NCBI GenBank assembly: GCA_002506255.1
Contig: DAXF01000038.1
Span: 1-7,600 of the forward strand
Reading direction: 5' to 3'
Origin: Methanomassiliicoccaceae archaeon UBA367
GTDB lineage: Archaea; Thermoplasmatota; Thermoplasmata; Methanomassiliicoccales; Methanomethylophilaceae
DNA: 7,600 bases
Part shown: one piece after another, positions 1-5,616 of the stretch
Numbering within the stretch: position 1 is the stretch's first letter
How the letters are laid out: every line of letters begins with the position of its first letter
Notes under the pieces: model-generated
Told to the model about the DNA's origin: nothing
The model's database searches: none
The model's input: the letters and a program-made list of their open reading frames with translations, nothing else
Program-made: the position numbers and the translations under genes

Positions 1-115
1 CATCGGTGCCTTCTAGGTGTTTGCAGAGCCAATTATACACCATTCTACGAGTGTACTCGTCGAGTTTCTTTATTTGTCTGACTGCATCCTCAGAGAATTC
101 GACGGAGTAACTCAA
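1..115 (-). CDS. RelE/ParE-superfamily toxin, N-terminal fragment (partial)
   Basis: This is the start of a RelE-type toxin that runs off the left edge; 38 codons are visible. Members of this family are small ribosome-dependent mRNA endonucleases (RelE) or related toxins, neutralised by the antitoxin encoded just upstream. The visible protein begins (L/M)SYSVEFSEDAVRQIKKLD, the usual beta-strand then helix opening of RelE proteins, followed by a basic helix (RRMVYNWLCKHLEGTD). The start is a TTG at 113-115, which overlaps the antitoxin TGA (112-114) as TTGA, so the two genes are probably translationally coupled. A strong Shine-Dalgarno core (GGAGG on the minus strand, 120-124) lies 4 bases upstream within the antitoxin 3' end. 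The catalytic C-terminal residues lie outside the window, so activity and exact subtype (RelE, YafQ, ParE) cannot be judged. The fragment is too short for the automatic ORF length cutoff but is well supported by homology pattern and context. Confidence 0.8.
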   Translation of the reverse strand, partial: MSYSVEFSEDAVRQIKKLDEYTRRMVYNWLCKHLEGTD

Positions 116-327
116 TACTCCTCCCTCATGAGGTCCTTGAGAGTGCGTGTCTTTGGATCGTTGAGGTATTTTTCATACGCGACTTCACCGACGGCTATAT
201 CGTACTCGTCCTCTATCTTCTCGAACAATGCCTGTTTGAATGCTTCCCCCAGAGACATGCCGTTCAGCGCAGCGTATTTCTTGGCCAGCGTTTCCTCTTC
301 CTCAGTCATCCTTACAGAAAATGCCAT
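112..327 (-). CDS. RelB-like ribbon-helix-helix antitoxin
   Basis: This is a 71-residue antitoxin of a type II toxin-antitoxin pair. The N-terminus (AFSVRMTEEEETLAKKYAAL, then NGMSLGEAFKQALFEKIEDEYD) fits a ribbon-helix-helix fold: a short DNA-contacting beta strand (residues 2-7) and two helices (about 8-21 and 25-39). The acidic and charged C-terminus (about 40-71, ending LKDLMREEY) is the expected toxin-wrapping segment. Such proteins usually dimerise, bind an operator in their own promoter, and inactivate the partner toxin. The ATG at 325-327 has a G-rich ribosome-binding site (GGGGGG, 334-339) 6 bases upstream. The next gene starts inside its stop codon and looks like a RelE toxin, which supports the assignment. 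A 15-base perfect palindrome 20 bases upstream is the obvious candidate operator. It resembles the RelB/DUF6290 group from memory; the exact family was not searched. Confidence 0.85.
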   Translation of the reverse strand: MAFSVRMTEEEETLAKKYAALNGMSLGEAFKQALFEKIEDEYDIAVGEVAYEKYLNDPKTRTLKDLMREEY

Positions 328-333
328 ATTCTG

Positions 334-339
334 CCCCCC
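334..339 (-). promoter_or_regulatory. Ribosome-binding site of the antitoxin gene
   Basis: A run of six G on the minus strand lies 6 bases before the antitoxin ATG. It is a G-rich Shine-Dalgarno-like element, not a perfect GGAGG. Confidence 0.45.
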
Positions 340-347
340 GTTATATG

Positions 348-362
348 TAGTACATTGTACTA
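348..362. promoter_or_regulatory. Perfect palindrome, probable autoregulatory operator of the toxin-antitoxin pair
   Basis: The sequence TAGTACATTGTACTA is a perfect inverted repeat: two 7-base arms (TAGTACA and TGTACTA) around a central T. It lies 20 bases upstream of the antitoxin ATG and directly abuts the AT-rich repeat that probably supplies the TATA element. Ribbon-helix-helix antitoxins typically bind such short palindromes in their own promoter, so binding here would block the basal transcription machinery. Palindrome and position are seen directly; the operator role is inferred. Confidence 0.6.
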
Positions 363-392
363 TTTATTTATTTATTTATTTATTTATTTATT
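361..392. repeat. (TATT)8 tetranucleotide microsatellite in the toxin-antitoxin promoter region
   Basis: Eight exact, uninterrupted copies of TATT occupy 32 bases (AATA units on the minus strand). The tract sits 34-65 bases upstream of the antitoxin start. Its proximal end (about 361-370, centred near 365) could be the archaeal TATA box, which would put transcription start near 339, just ahead of the ribosome-binding site. Slippage in the tract could change promoter strength or spacing. The tract is certain; the promoter role is inferred. Confidence 0.9.
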
Positions 393-435
393 CGTCTCCA
401 AGTTGTTTCATGTTCAGATCTCATCTTCATCTTCT

Positions 436-454
436 TAGAGATGTACAATCTCTA
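436..454. repeat. Inverted repeat (7-base arms, 5-base loop) between the aldehyde dehydrogenase stop and the toxin-antitoxin promoter
   Basis: TAGAGATGTACAATCTCTA has perfect 7-base arms (TAGAGAT and ATCTCTA) around GTACA. It lies 31-49 bases beyond the aldehyde dehydrogenase stop codon, where a 3' end would be expected. No T-run follows it on the minus strand, so a classic intrinsic terminator is not supported. The 7-mer GTACAAT also occurs, on the other strand, inside the palindrome at 348-362, so a second operator for the antitoxin is possible. The function is uncertain. Confidence 0.5.
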
Positions 455-485
455 CATGGCAAGAAGAAATTTCTCCGACCAGCGG

Positions 486-1847
486 TCATGGTGTAAGGAT
501 AACGGTCTTCTCCGTGAGATACTGCTCCAGAGCATCGAGACCGTTCTCACGGCCGATGCCGCTGTCCTTAGTACCGCCGAACGGCACTTCCGGTGGTATC
601 CTGAGATGGCGATTGATCCAGATGATGCCGGAATCTATCCTCTCCACGGCCTCATAGGCCGCATCCAGGTCCTTGGTCCATATCGATGCACCGAGCCCGA
701 ATTTGGAATCATTCGCCATATCTATAGCCCCATCCAAGTTCTCGAACCTCATGATCGGCAGCACAGGACCGAACACTTCCTCTGTCAGCAGTCTGCTCTT
801 CGGTTCCGGGTCAAGGACCAGCGTCGGCCGGTAGAAATTACCAGGACCACCTAGTCTGGAGCCGCCGGCGATTATCTTCCCGTGACTTCCGATACTCTGA
901 ACGAAACTCTCCATATCCTTCAGCCCGGAAGCGCTGCTCAGAGGGCCCATCTGCGTTCCTCCGACCGCACCGTCCCCTACGATCAGCGATTCCGCACCCG
1001 CCCTGAGCCTGGATACGAACTCATCGGCGATGCTGTCAGCTACGAAAAGCCTCTTGACGGCGGCGCACGTCTGACCGCAGTTGAAGAACCTCCCGGATAT
1101 CGCGCCCGCTACAGCCCGGTCCATATCGGCATCCCCGCACACGATCATGGGATCGCTCCCTCCCAGTTCCAGAGTCAGGCGTGTCCTTCCGGGATCGATC
1201 ATCCTTGCGATCCTTCCCCCCGTATCAACGGACCCGGTGAACGAGAGATGTCTGATCCTCTCGTCACGCGCTATGGCAGCACCTGCGATGCTGCCATTCC
1301 CGGTGACCACGGCGAGGGTGTCCCGAGGAAGCCCCGCACTGAAAAGCGCATCGGCGATCCCGATGTTCGTGAGGGGCGTGGCGGAAGCCGTCTTCAATAT
1401 CACCGTGTTGCCGGTTACCAGTGCCGGGCAGACCTTCCATGCCATTATCAGTGCCGGCATGTTCCACGGGATTATCGCGCCGCATACTCCCAGCGGGCTC
1501 TTCTTCGTGAATGCATAGCCGTAATCCGCCCTCGGCAGAGTACGGCCGCTGATCGTCCCCGCTATGGAAGCGTAGAATTCCATGACCGCTGCGGCCCCCA
1601 GTATCTCATTCCTTGCCTCATGCAGAGGCTTGCCCTGCTCGGCCGTCAGGATCGATGCCAATCTGTCCTTATCCTGTCTCACGATCTCCGCGGCCTTGAA
1701 CATGATCCTGCTTCTTGCCGCGGAACTGCATCCGGACCATCCGGCGAATCCTTTCTCGAGGGTTCCGACGGTATCGTGCACCATCTCCTCTGTGAATTCC
1801 TGCACCTCTCCTATCTTCCTGTTGTTGGCGGGGTTGATAATGTCCAT
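486..1847 (-). CDS. NAD(P)-dependent aldehyde dehydrogenase (succinate-semialdehyde dehydrogenase-like), last gene of the aks-type operon
   Basis: This 453-residue enzyme oxidises an aldehyde to a carboxylic acid using NAD(P)+ in the cytoplasm. The full ALDH catalytic set is present: PWNMP with N129, K152 in VILKTAS, FTGS at 203-206 in the cofactor fold, E227 in LELGG, nucleophile C261 in GQTCAA, and E357 in EEVFGPV. The C-terminal PFGGTKDSGIGRE (422-434) is also typical. The length is slightly short compared with the 455-500 usual for this superfamily, with no missing core. The substrate cannot be read from the sequence; overall it resembles succinate-semialdehyde or lactaldehyde dehydrogenases. 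The ATG at 1845-1847 has a GAGGAGAT ribosome-binding site that overlaps the aksF stop codon, and the gap to aksF is only 12 bases, so it belongs to the aks operon. That context suggests an omega-oxo acid substrate such as 7-oxoheptanoate, made upstream by chain elongation and decarboxylation. This is inference. Confidence 0.93.
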   Translation of the reverse strand: MDIINPANNRKIGEVQEFTEEMVHDTVGTLEKGFAGWSGCSSAARSRIMFKAAEIVRQDKDRLASILTAEQGKPLHEARNEILGAAAVMEFYASIAGTISGRTLPRADYGYAFTKKSPLGVCGAIIPWNMPALIMAWKVCPALVTGNTVILKTASATPLTNIGIADALFSAGLPRDTLAVVTGNGSIAGAAIARDERIRHLSFTGSVDTGGRIARMIDPGRTRLTLELGGSDPMIVCGDADMDRAVAGAISGRFFNCGQTCAAVKRLFVADSIADEFVSRLRAGAESLIVGDGAVGGTQMGPLSSASGLKDMESFVQSIGSHGKIIAGGSRLGGPGNFYRPTLVLDPEPKSRLLTEEVFGPVLPIMRFENLDGAIDMANDSKFGLGASIWTKDLDAAYEAVERIDSGIIWINRHLRIPPEVPFGGTKDSGIGRENGLDALEQYLTEKTVILTP

Positions 1848-1859
1848 GATCTAATCTCC

Positions 1860-2819
1860 TCAGCTGAGCCTGTCCATCAAGGCGTTGGTGAATGATACGG
1901 TATCCGCTGTTCCCCCCAGGTCCTTTGTCTTTATACCTGAAGATATGACTGCGGTTATGGCTTCCTCTATCTCCTCGTAACATCTTATCCCGTTATGCTC
2001 GAGCAGCATGCCCGCGCTCCTCACAGCCGCAATAGGATTGGCGATGCCCCTACCGGCGATATCGGGCGCACTGCCATGCACAGGCTCGAAGAGCGCATGT
2101 CTCTCGCCTATGTTCGCGCTGGGGAGCATCCCCAGTCCGCCAACGAGATGGCCTAAGGCATCGCTGAGTATGTCTCCGAAGAGATTCGTGGTGACTATCA
2201 CATCGTACCGTTGAGGATTCTGTATGGCATCGAAGGTCAGGGCATCTATGTATGCCGTTCTGTAAGGAACTCCCATTTCCTCAGCTACTCTTATGCATGT
2301 ATCGCGGAAGAGCACATCCGACTTCATGACATTGGCTTTGTTCCCTATGGTCAGGGTTCCGTTCTCAAAATCTTTCAATAATACGCCGCATGCGCATCTT
2401 GCGATGCGCTCGCTCGCTTTCTTTGTGACCACCCGAAGGGTCGTGGACCTTTCCTCGCCTATCTCCTCTATCCCGGAATACAGGCCCTCAGAATTCTCGC
2501 GCACCACCATTATATTGAAGTCTTCCCCGTGCACCGGTCTGAGATTGGCATAAAGACCCAGGTCCTTTCTTATTTTCAGCATGACGCTCTTGTACTTCGG
2601 GTCCGGAGGAGTGGTTATGGCGCCGAAGAGGATCGAGTCTGCCTTTCTGAGGGATTCGATATCCCCGTCATCGCATCCGGTCCCGCACCTCTCCCATTTG
2701 CCGTATCCGATCTCCACTTCGAAGTATTCGGAATCGGGCGCATAGTGCTCAAGGACCCTGACGGCCTGAGGTATCACCTCTTTGCCTATGCCGTCGCCCC
2801 TGACCACGGCGATCTTCAT
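1860..2819 (-). CDS. aksF: Homoisocitrate dehydrogenase (AksF-type beta-decarboxylating dehydrogenase)
   Basis: This 319-residue enzyme catalyses the NAD(P)+-dependent oxidative decarboxylation of (homo)n-isocitrate to the lengthened 2-oxoacid, the last step of each elongation cycle. It belongs to the isocitrate/isopropylmalate dehydrogenase family: GDGIGKEVI at 8-16; substrate arginines R84, R94 and R107 (IRKDLGLYANLRP and RENSEGLY, with Y114); lysine K161 in KANVMK; metal-binding aspartates D192, D216 and D220 (FGDILSDALG); and LFEPVHGSAPDIAG at 243-256 for the cofactor. The PKYKSVMLKIRK stretch before the arginines resembles AksF and homoisocitrate dehydrogenases (YKSP.. or YRGA..) more than LeuB. 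The small size also fits AksF. The ATG overlaps the aksE stop as ATGA and has a GGGAG ribosome-binding site. The nearest alternative is 3-isopropylmalate dehydrogenase (LeuB); the neighbours and the homoaconitase motif in AksE favour AksF. Confidence 0.85.
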   Translation of the reverse strand: MKIAVVRGDGIGKEVIPQAVRVLEHYAPDSEYFEVEIGYGKWERCGTGCDDGDIESLRKADSILFGAITTPPDPKYKSVMLKIRKDLGLYANLRPVHGEDFNIMVVRENSEGLYSGIEEIGEERSTTLRVVTKKASERIARCACGVLLKDFENGTLTIGNKANVMKSDVLFRDTCIRVAEEMGVPYRTAYIDALTFDAIQNPQRYDVIVTTNLFGDILSDALGHLVGGLGMLPSANIGERHALFEPVHGSAPDIAGRGIANPIAAVRSAGMLLEHNGIRCYEEIEEAITAVISSGIKTKDLGGTADTVSFTNALMDRLS

Positions 2820-3286
2820 TTCTCCCTTCTCCTAAGCTCTATGATGCCGCCCGCATCTATTATCTCCTTCATCTTGTCAGACAGTTTCAGCGCCCGGTAT
2901 CTGCGTCCGTCGATCTCCACGGACGATTCCTCAAGGGAGATCGAGATCCCGTCACCGTCTTCGCATGTGAAGCCTTCCGGTATCTCGAACATGGGTATGC
3001 CCCGGTTGATGGCATTCCTGAAGAATATCCTGGCGAAGCTCTCTGCGACCACCGCGATGACACCCGCCTCCTTGAGCGCCATGGCCGCCTGCTCCCGAGA
3101 TGAGCCGCACCCCATGTTCTTTCCAGCTACGATTACACTGCCCTTCAGGCGGGAGGCCAGGCTCGGATCGAGATCCTCGAATGCATGCTCGGCCCAGACG
3201 GATTTGTCTTTAGTTCTGAGATATCTGCCGGCGATTATCTGATCCGTATCGACATCGTCGCCGAGCCTTATCGCGACGCCTTTCAT
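2816..3286 (-). CDS. aksE: Homoaconitase small subunit
   Basis: This 156-residue small subunit forms the swivel domain of a two-subunit aconitase-family hydro-lyase and pairs with the gene immediately upstream. It converts (homo)n-citrate to (homo)n-isocitrate through the unsaturated intermediate. The family signature is clear: DDVDTDQII at 10-18, GCGSSREQA at 59-67 with R64, and AESFARIFFRNAINRGIP at 81-98. The specificity loop reads YLRT (residues 22-25). From established work on Methanocaldococcus jannaschii, YLRT marks homoaconitase small subunits, whereas isopropylmalate isomerase small subunits carry a different, non-Arg version of this loop. The loop arginine contacts the distal carboxylate of the longer substrates. 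This is the best single piece of evidence that the operon makes dicarboxylic 2-oxoacids and not leucine. The start ATG overlaps the aksD stop (ATGA), with a G-rich Shine-Dalgarno upstream, so the subunits are translationally coupled. Confidence 0.9.
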   Translation of the reverse strand: MKGVAIRLGDDVDTDQIIAGRYLRTKDKSVWAEHAFEDLDPSLASRLKGSVIVAGKNMGCGSSREQAAMALKEAGVIAVVAESFARIFFRNAINRGIPMFEIPEGFTCEDGDGISISLEESSVEIDGRRYRALKLSDKMKEIIDAGGIIELRRREK

Positions 3287-4491
3287 TGAAGGTCCCCCGG
3301 TAAGGCTATCTCTCCCTTCAATGCGGAGAATGCCGCGGTGGTAGGCGACGAAAGGAAATACTTAGCGCCCACGCCCATGCGGTTCTTGAAATTCCTGTTG
3401 GCAGTGGATAGCCCTGTCTCACCTTCTCCCAGAACACCTTGATGCGCTCCGAGGCAGGGGCCGCATCCGGGGTTGCCGATTACGGCCCCGGACTCTATGA
3501 TATCTCTCAGAATGCCCGTATCCACTGCTCTGAGGAGAACAGCCCGTGAGGCGGGGACCACGATCGTCCTTACCTTCACCTTCTTCCCCCTCACGATGTC
3601 CGCGAAGCGTTTCAGGTCTCCGTATCTGCCGTTCGTGCATGTACCTACGAATACCTGGTCCAACGGAGTCCCTTCGAAATCGGATACAGGTCTGACATCA
3701 TCCACTCTGTGAGGCACCGCGAGCAGAGGTTCCATATCATCAAGCTGTATGATCTCCTCTCTTACGTAATCGCAATCCTCCCTTTTCTGCGGGGTTGCGT
3801 TCCTTCCGTGGTTTCGAAGATATCTGCAGGTAACGTCGTCAGCGTAGAACAGCCCTGCCTTCGCACCTGATTCCACGGACATGTTGGATATGGTCAGCCT
3901 GTCATCCATCCCAAGGTCGTTGTCGCCCGTGAACTCTATTGCCTTGTAGGTCGCCCCTCCGGCCCCCAACAAACCTACGTAACGGAGGGCCGCGTCCTTC
4001 GCCTCAACGTATCTGGGAAGCTCACCCTCTAGTCTGATGTTGATGGTCTCCGGTATCTTGAACCAGGTATCGCCGGTGGCCCAGATCGATGCCATGTCGG
4101 ATGCCCCGACCCCTGTGGCGAAGGCTCCGAAAGCGCCCATGGTACAGGTGTGCGAATCCGCCCCCACGACGATCTCGCCCGGAGTGACGATGCCCTCGCT
4201 CATCACCTGATGGCATATCCCCTCGCCGATATCATGCAGATCTATACCACTATCGAGGGCGAATCTTCTCAGCTCGGCCTGCAGATCCGCCGTAGTGGAA
4301 TTGTTGGCCGGCACTATGTGATCGTAGACTATCGATATCCTGTCCGGTCTCGATACTATGCCGATGCCCATCTCCCTGAATGCCATCAGGGCCTGGACGC
4401 CCGTCCCGTCATGTGCCAGAGCGCGGTCCACAGCCACATCGACGAAGCTTCCCGCGTCGCCCTTCAGTATCTTCTCGGATAATGTGCTCAA
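3283..4491 (-). CDS. aksD: Homoaconitase large subunit, [4Fe-4S] hydro-lyase
   Basis: This 402-residue catalytic subunit of an aconitase-family enzyme works with AksE on homocitrate and its longer homologues. The iron-sulfur ligands are C285 (VGTCTNGR) and the C343/C346 pair in NPGCGPCLGAHQGVL. Other hallmarks are YDHIVPANN at 56-64, GADSHTCTMGAFGAFATGVG at 110-129, KIPETI at 145-150, and STANRNFKNRMG at 362-373. The length matches the archaeal two-subunit form of about 400-430 residues. The start is a TTG (4489-4491) directly abutting the aksA TGA. No ATG or GTG start in this frame lies between that stop and the conserved N-terminal STLSEKIL, so TTG is the best choice; a GGGGG element lies 9 bases upstream. 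The large subunit alone cannot separate homoaconitase from isopropylmalate isomerase; that call rests on the small subunit and the operon. Confidence 0.9.
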   Translation of the reverse strand: MSTLSEKILKGDAGSFVDVAVDRALAHDGTGVQALMAFREMGIGIVSRPDRISIVYDHIVPANNSTTADLQAELRRFALDSGIDLHDIGEGICHQVMSEGIVTPGEIVVGADSHTCTMGAFGAFATGVGASDMASIWATGDTWFKIPETINIRLEGELPRYVEAKDAALRYVGLLGAGGATYKAIEFTGDNDLGMDDRLTISNMSVESGAKAGLFYADDVTCRYLRNHGRNATPQKREDCDYVREEIIQLDDMEPLLAVPHRVDDVRPVSDFEGTPLDQVFVGTCTNGRYGDLKRFADIVRGKKVKVRTIVVPASRAVLLRAVDTGILRDIIESGAVIGNPGCGPCLGAHQGVLGEGETGLSTANRNFKNRMGVGAKYFLSSPTTAAFSALKGEIALPGDLQ

Positions 4492-5616
4492 TCACTTCGT
4501 CCCCCTGGCATTGCGAATGAGCTCCTTGAGAACATCAGAGGTTATGGCGCATTTCCCCTCGCTTCTCTCTTTTACATCATGCAGGACCCTATCTATCTGA
4601 GAATCATCGAGCTCGCACCCGAAGGTTCTGGCTATGTGCTCCAGGGCTCTTCTTCCGGTGTGCTTCCCCAACACGAACCTCTGTTCGCCGCCCACCATCT
4701 TCGGTGGGAAGTATTCGTAGGTATTGCTGTCGACCAGCAACGCTGCGATATGTATGCCGCTCTCATGGGAGAATGCATTGTCGCCCACCACAGCCTTGGT
4801 CCTGGAGACAGAAAGGCCGGAGTACTTGGAGACCATTTTGGAAAGGCCAGTAAGATGTGTCAGATCATATCTGTCCACTCCGCCCTTCATCCTCAGCGCC
4901 ACTAAGAGCTCCTCAAGGCTCGCATTGCCTGCACGTTCGCCTATCCCGTTCACGGTGGTGTGGAGCTGGAATGCTCCGCATTCGGCTGCGGTGAAAGCGT
5001 TGGCGGTGGCCATTCCCATGTCGTTATGGAAATGCACGCATAGTCTGTTCTTCAGGTCCTTTGTCAGCTCTCTGACCATGTCGGCGGTTTGCAGGGGAGT
5101 GAGGCAACCCACTGTATCAGCCAGGCTGCTGTACGTGGCCTTGTGCTCGTATCCCTGTCTGAACATCTCCTTCAGGAATGAGATATCGGTCCTTGAACCG
5201 TCTTCGGCCGAGAATCTGACCTGCAACCCGTGATCCACCGCGTGATCCACCGCAGCCAGCGCCTGTGCGAGCATCTCCTCTCTTGTCTTCTTGTATTTGA
5301 CCTTTATATGCAGGTCGGATGTGGCGAAGAAGATGCTCACCAGATCCACGTCGCAGCCTATGGCCGCATCCACGTCGGATATGATCGATCTGGAGAGGCA
5401 GCATATGCGGGCATCCAGTCCGGCGTGGGAGATTTTCTTTATGCATTCTCTCTCGCTATCGCTGACGCTGGGGAATCCCGCTTCGATCACCTCAATGCCT
5501 ATTGCGTCAAGACTGTGGGCGATGTCAAGTTTCTCCTGACACGTGAATGATACCCCGGGAGTCTGCTCCCCGTCTCTGAGTGTTACATCGCATATCTCAA
5601 TATCTAATGATTTCAT
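4492..5616 (-). CDS. aksA: Homocitrate synthase family, AksA-type 2-oxoacid elongating synthase
   Basis: This enzyme condenses acetyl-CoA with 2-oxoglutarate (and, for AksA, with longer 2-oxodicarboxylates) to give homocitrate and its homologues, opening each elongation cycle. Numbering here is from the first possible Met (ATG 5623-5625, 377 residues). The DRE-TIM barrel motif TLRDGEQTPGV spans 15-25, EDGSRTD 141-147, the metal-binding HFHND 198-202 (H198, H200), TTVNGIGERAGN 223-234, HESGIH 287-292 and GKHTGR 320-325. The C-terminal allosteric LeuA domain is absent, as in AksA and NifV and unlike leucine-regulated isopropylmalate synthases. Start: a GGAGG (5626-5630) touches the first ATG with no spacing but lies 9 bases from the second (5614-5616), so the second is preferred (374 residues). 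The gene overlaps the upstream TPP gene by about 20 bases. Isopropylmalate or citramalate synthase are the alternatives, less favoured by context. Confidence 0.87.
   Translation of the reverse strand: MKSLDIEICDVTLRDGEQTPGVSFTCQEKLDIAHSLDAIGIEVIEAGFPSVSDSERECIKKISHAGLDARICCLSRSIISDVDAAIGCDVDLVSIFFATSDLHIKVKYKKTREEMLAQALAAVDHAVDHGLQVRFSAEDGSRTDISFLKEMFRQGYEHKATYSSLADTVGCLTPLQTADMVRELTKDLKNRLCVHFHNDMGMATANAFTAAECGAFQLHTTVNGIGERAGNASLEELLVALRMKGGVDRYDLTHLTGLSKMVSKYSGLSVSRTKAVVGDNAFSHESGIHIAALLVDSNTYEYFPPKMVGGEQRFVLGKHTGRRALEHIARTFGCELDDSQIDRVLHDVKERSEGKCAITSDVLKELIRNARGTK
5229..5252. repeat. 12-base tandem duplication inside aksA
   Basis: CGTGATCCACCG occurs twice in direct tandem. On the coding strand it encodes the repeated VDHA/VDHG at residues 126-133 of AksA. 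The reading frame is kept, and the repeat lies in a surface-type helix ahead of the EDGSRTD motif. Confidence 0.7.

Noticed and set aside
436..454. Intrinsic terminator for the operon
   Set aside because: The hairpin has only 7 pairs of mixed composition and is not followed by a T-run on the minus strand, so it is reported only as an inverted repeat.
17..496. Plus-strand reading frame (159 residues) over the toxin-antitoxin region
   Set aside because: It reads through the TATT microsatellite (giving a YLFIYLFIY run) and is antisense to the antitoxin, with no family resemblance.
882..1895. Long plus-strand reading frame (337 residues) opposite the aldehyde dehydrogenase
   Set aside because: It is antisense to a gene with a full catalytic set, its translation is rich in Arg/Pro/Ser with no recognisable motif, and it runs past that gene's start. 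It is a shadow of codon bias.
3283..5616. Leucine biosynthesis (leuA/leuC/leuD/leuB) as the primary reading of the four-gene core
   Set aside because: The YLRT motif in the small subunit, the absence of a LeuA regulatory domain, the AksF-like region of the dehydrogenase and the flanking TPP and aldehyde dehydrogenase genes fit homocitrate-type elongation better. It is kept as an alternative at the single-gene level.
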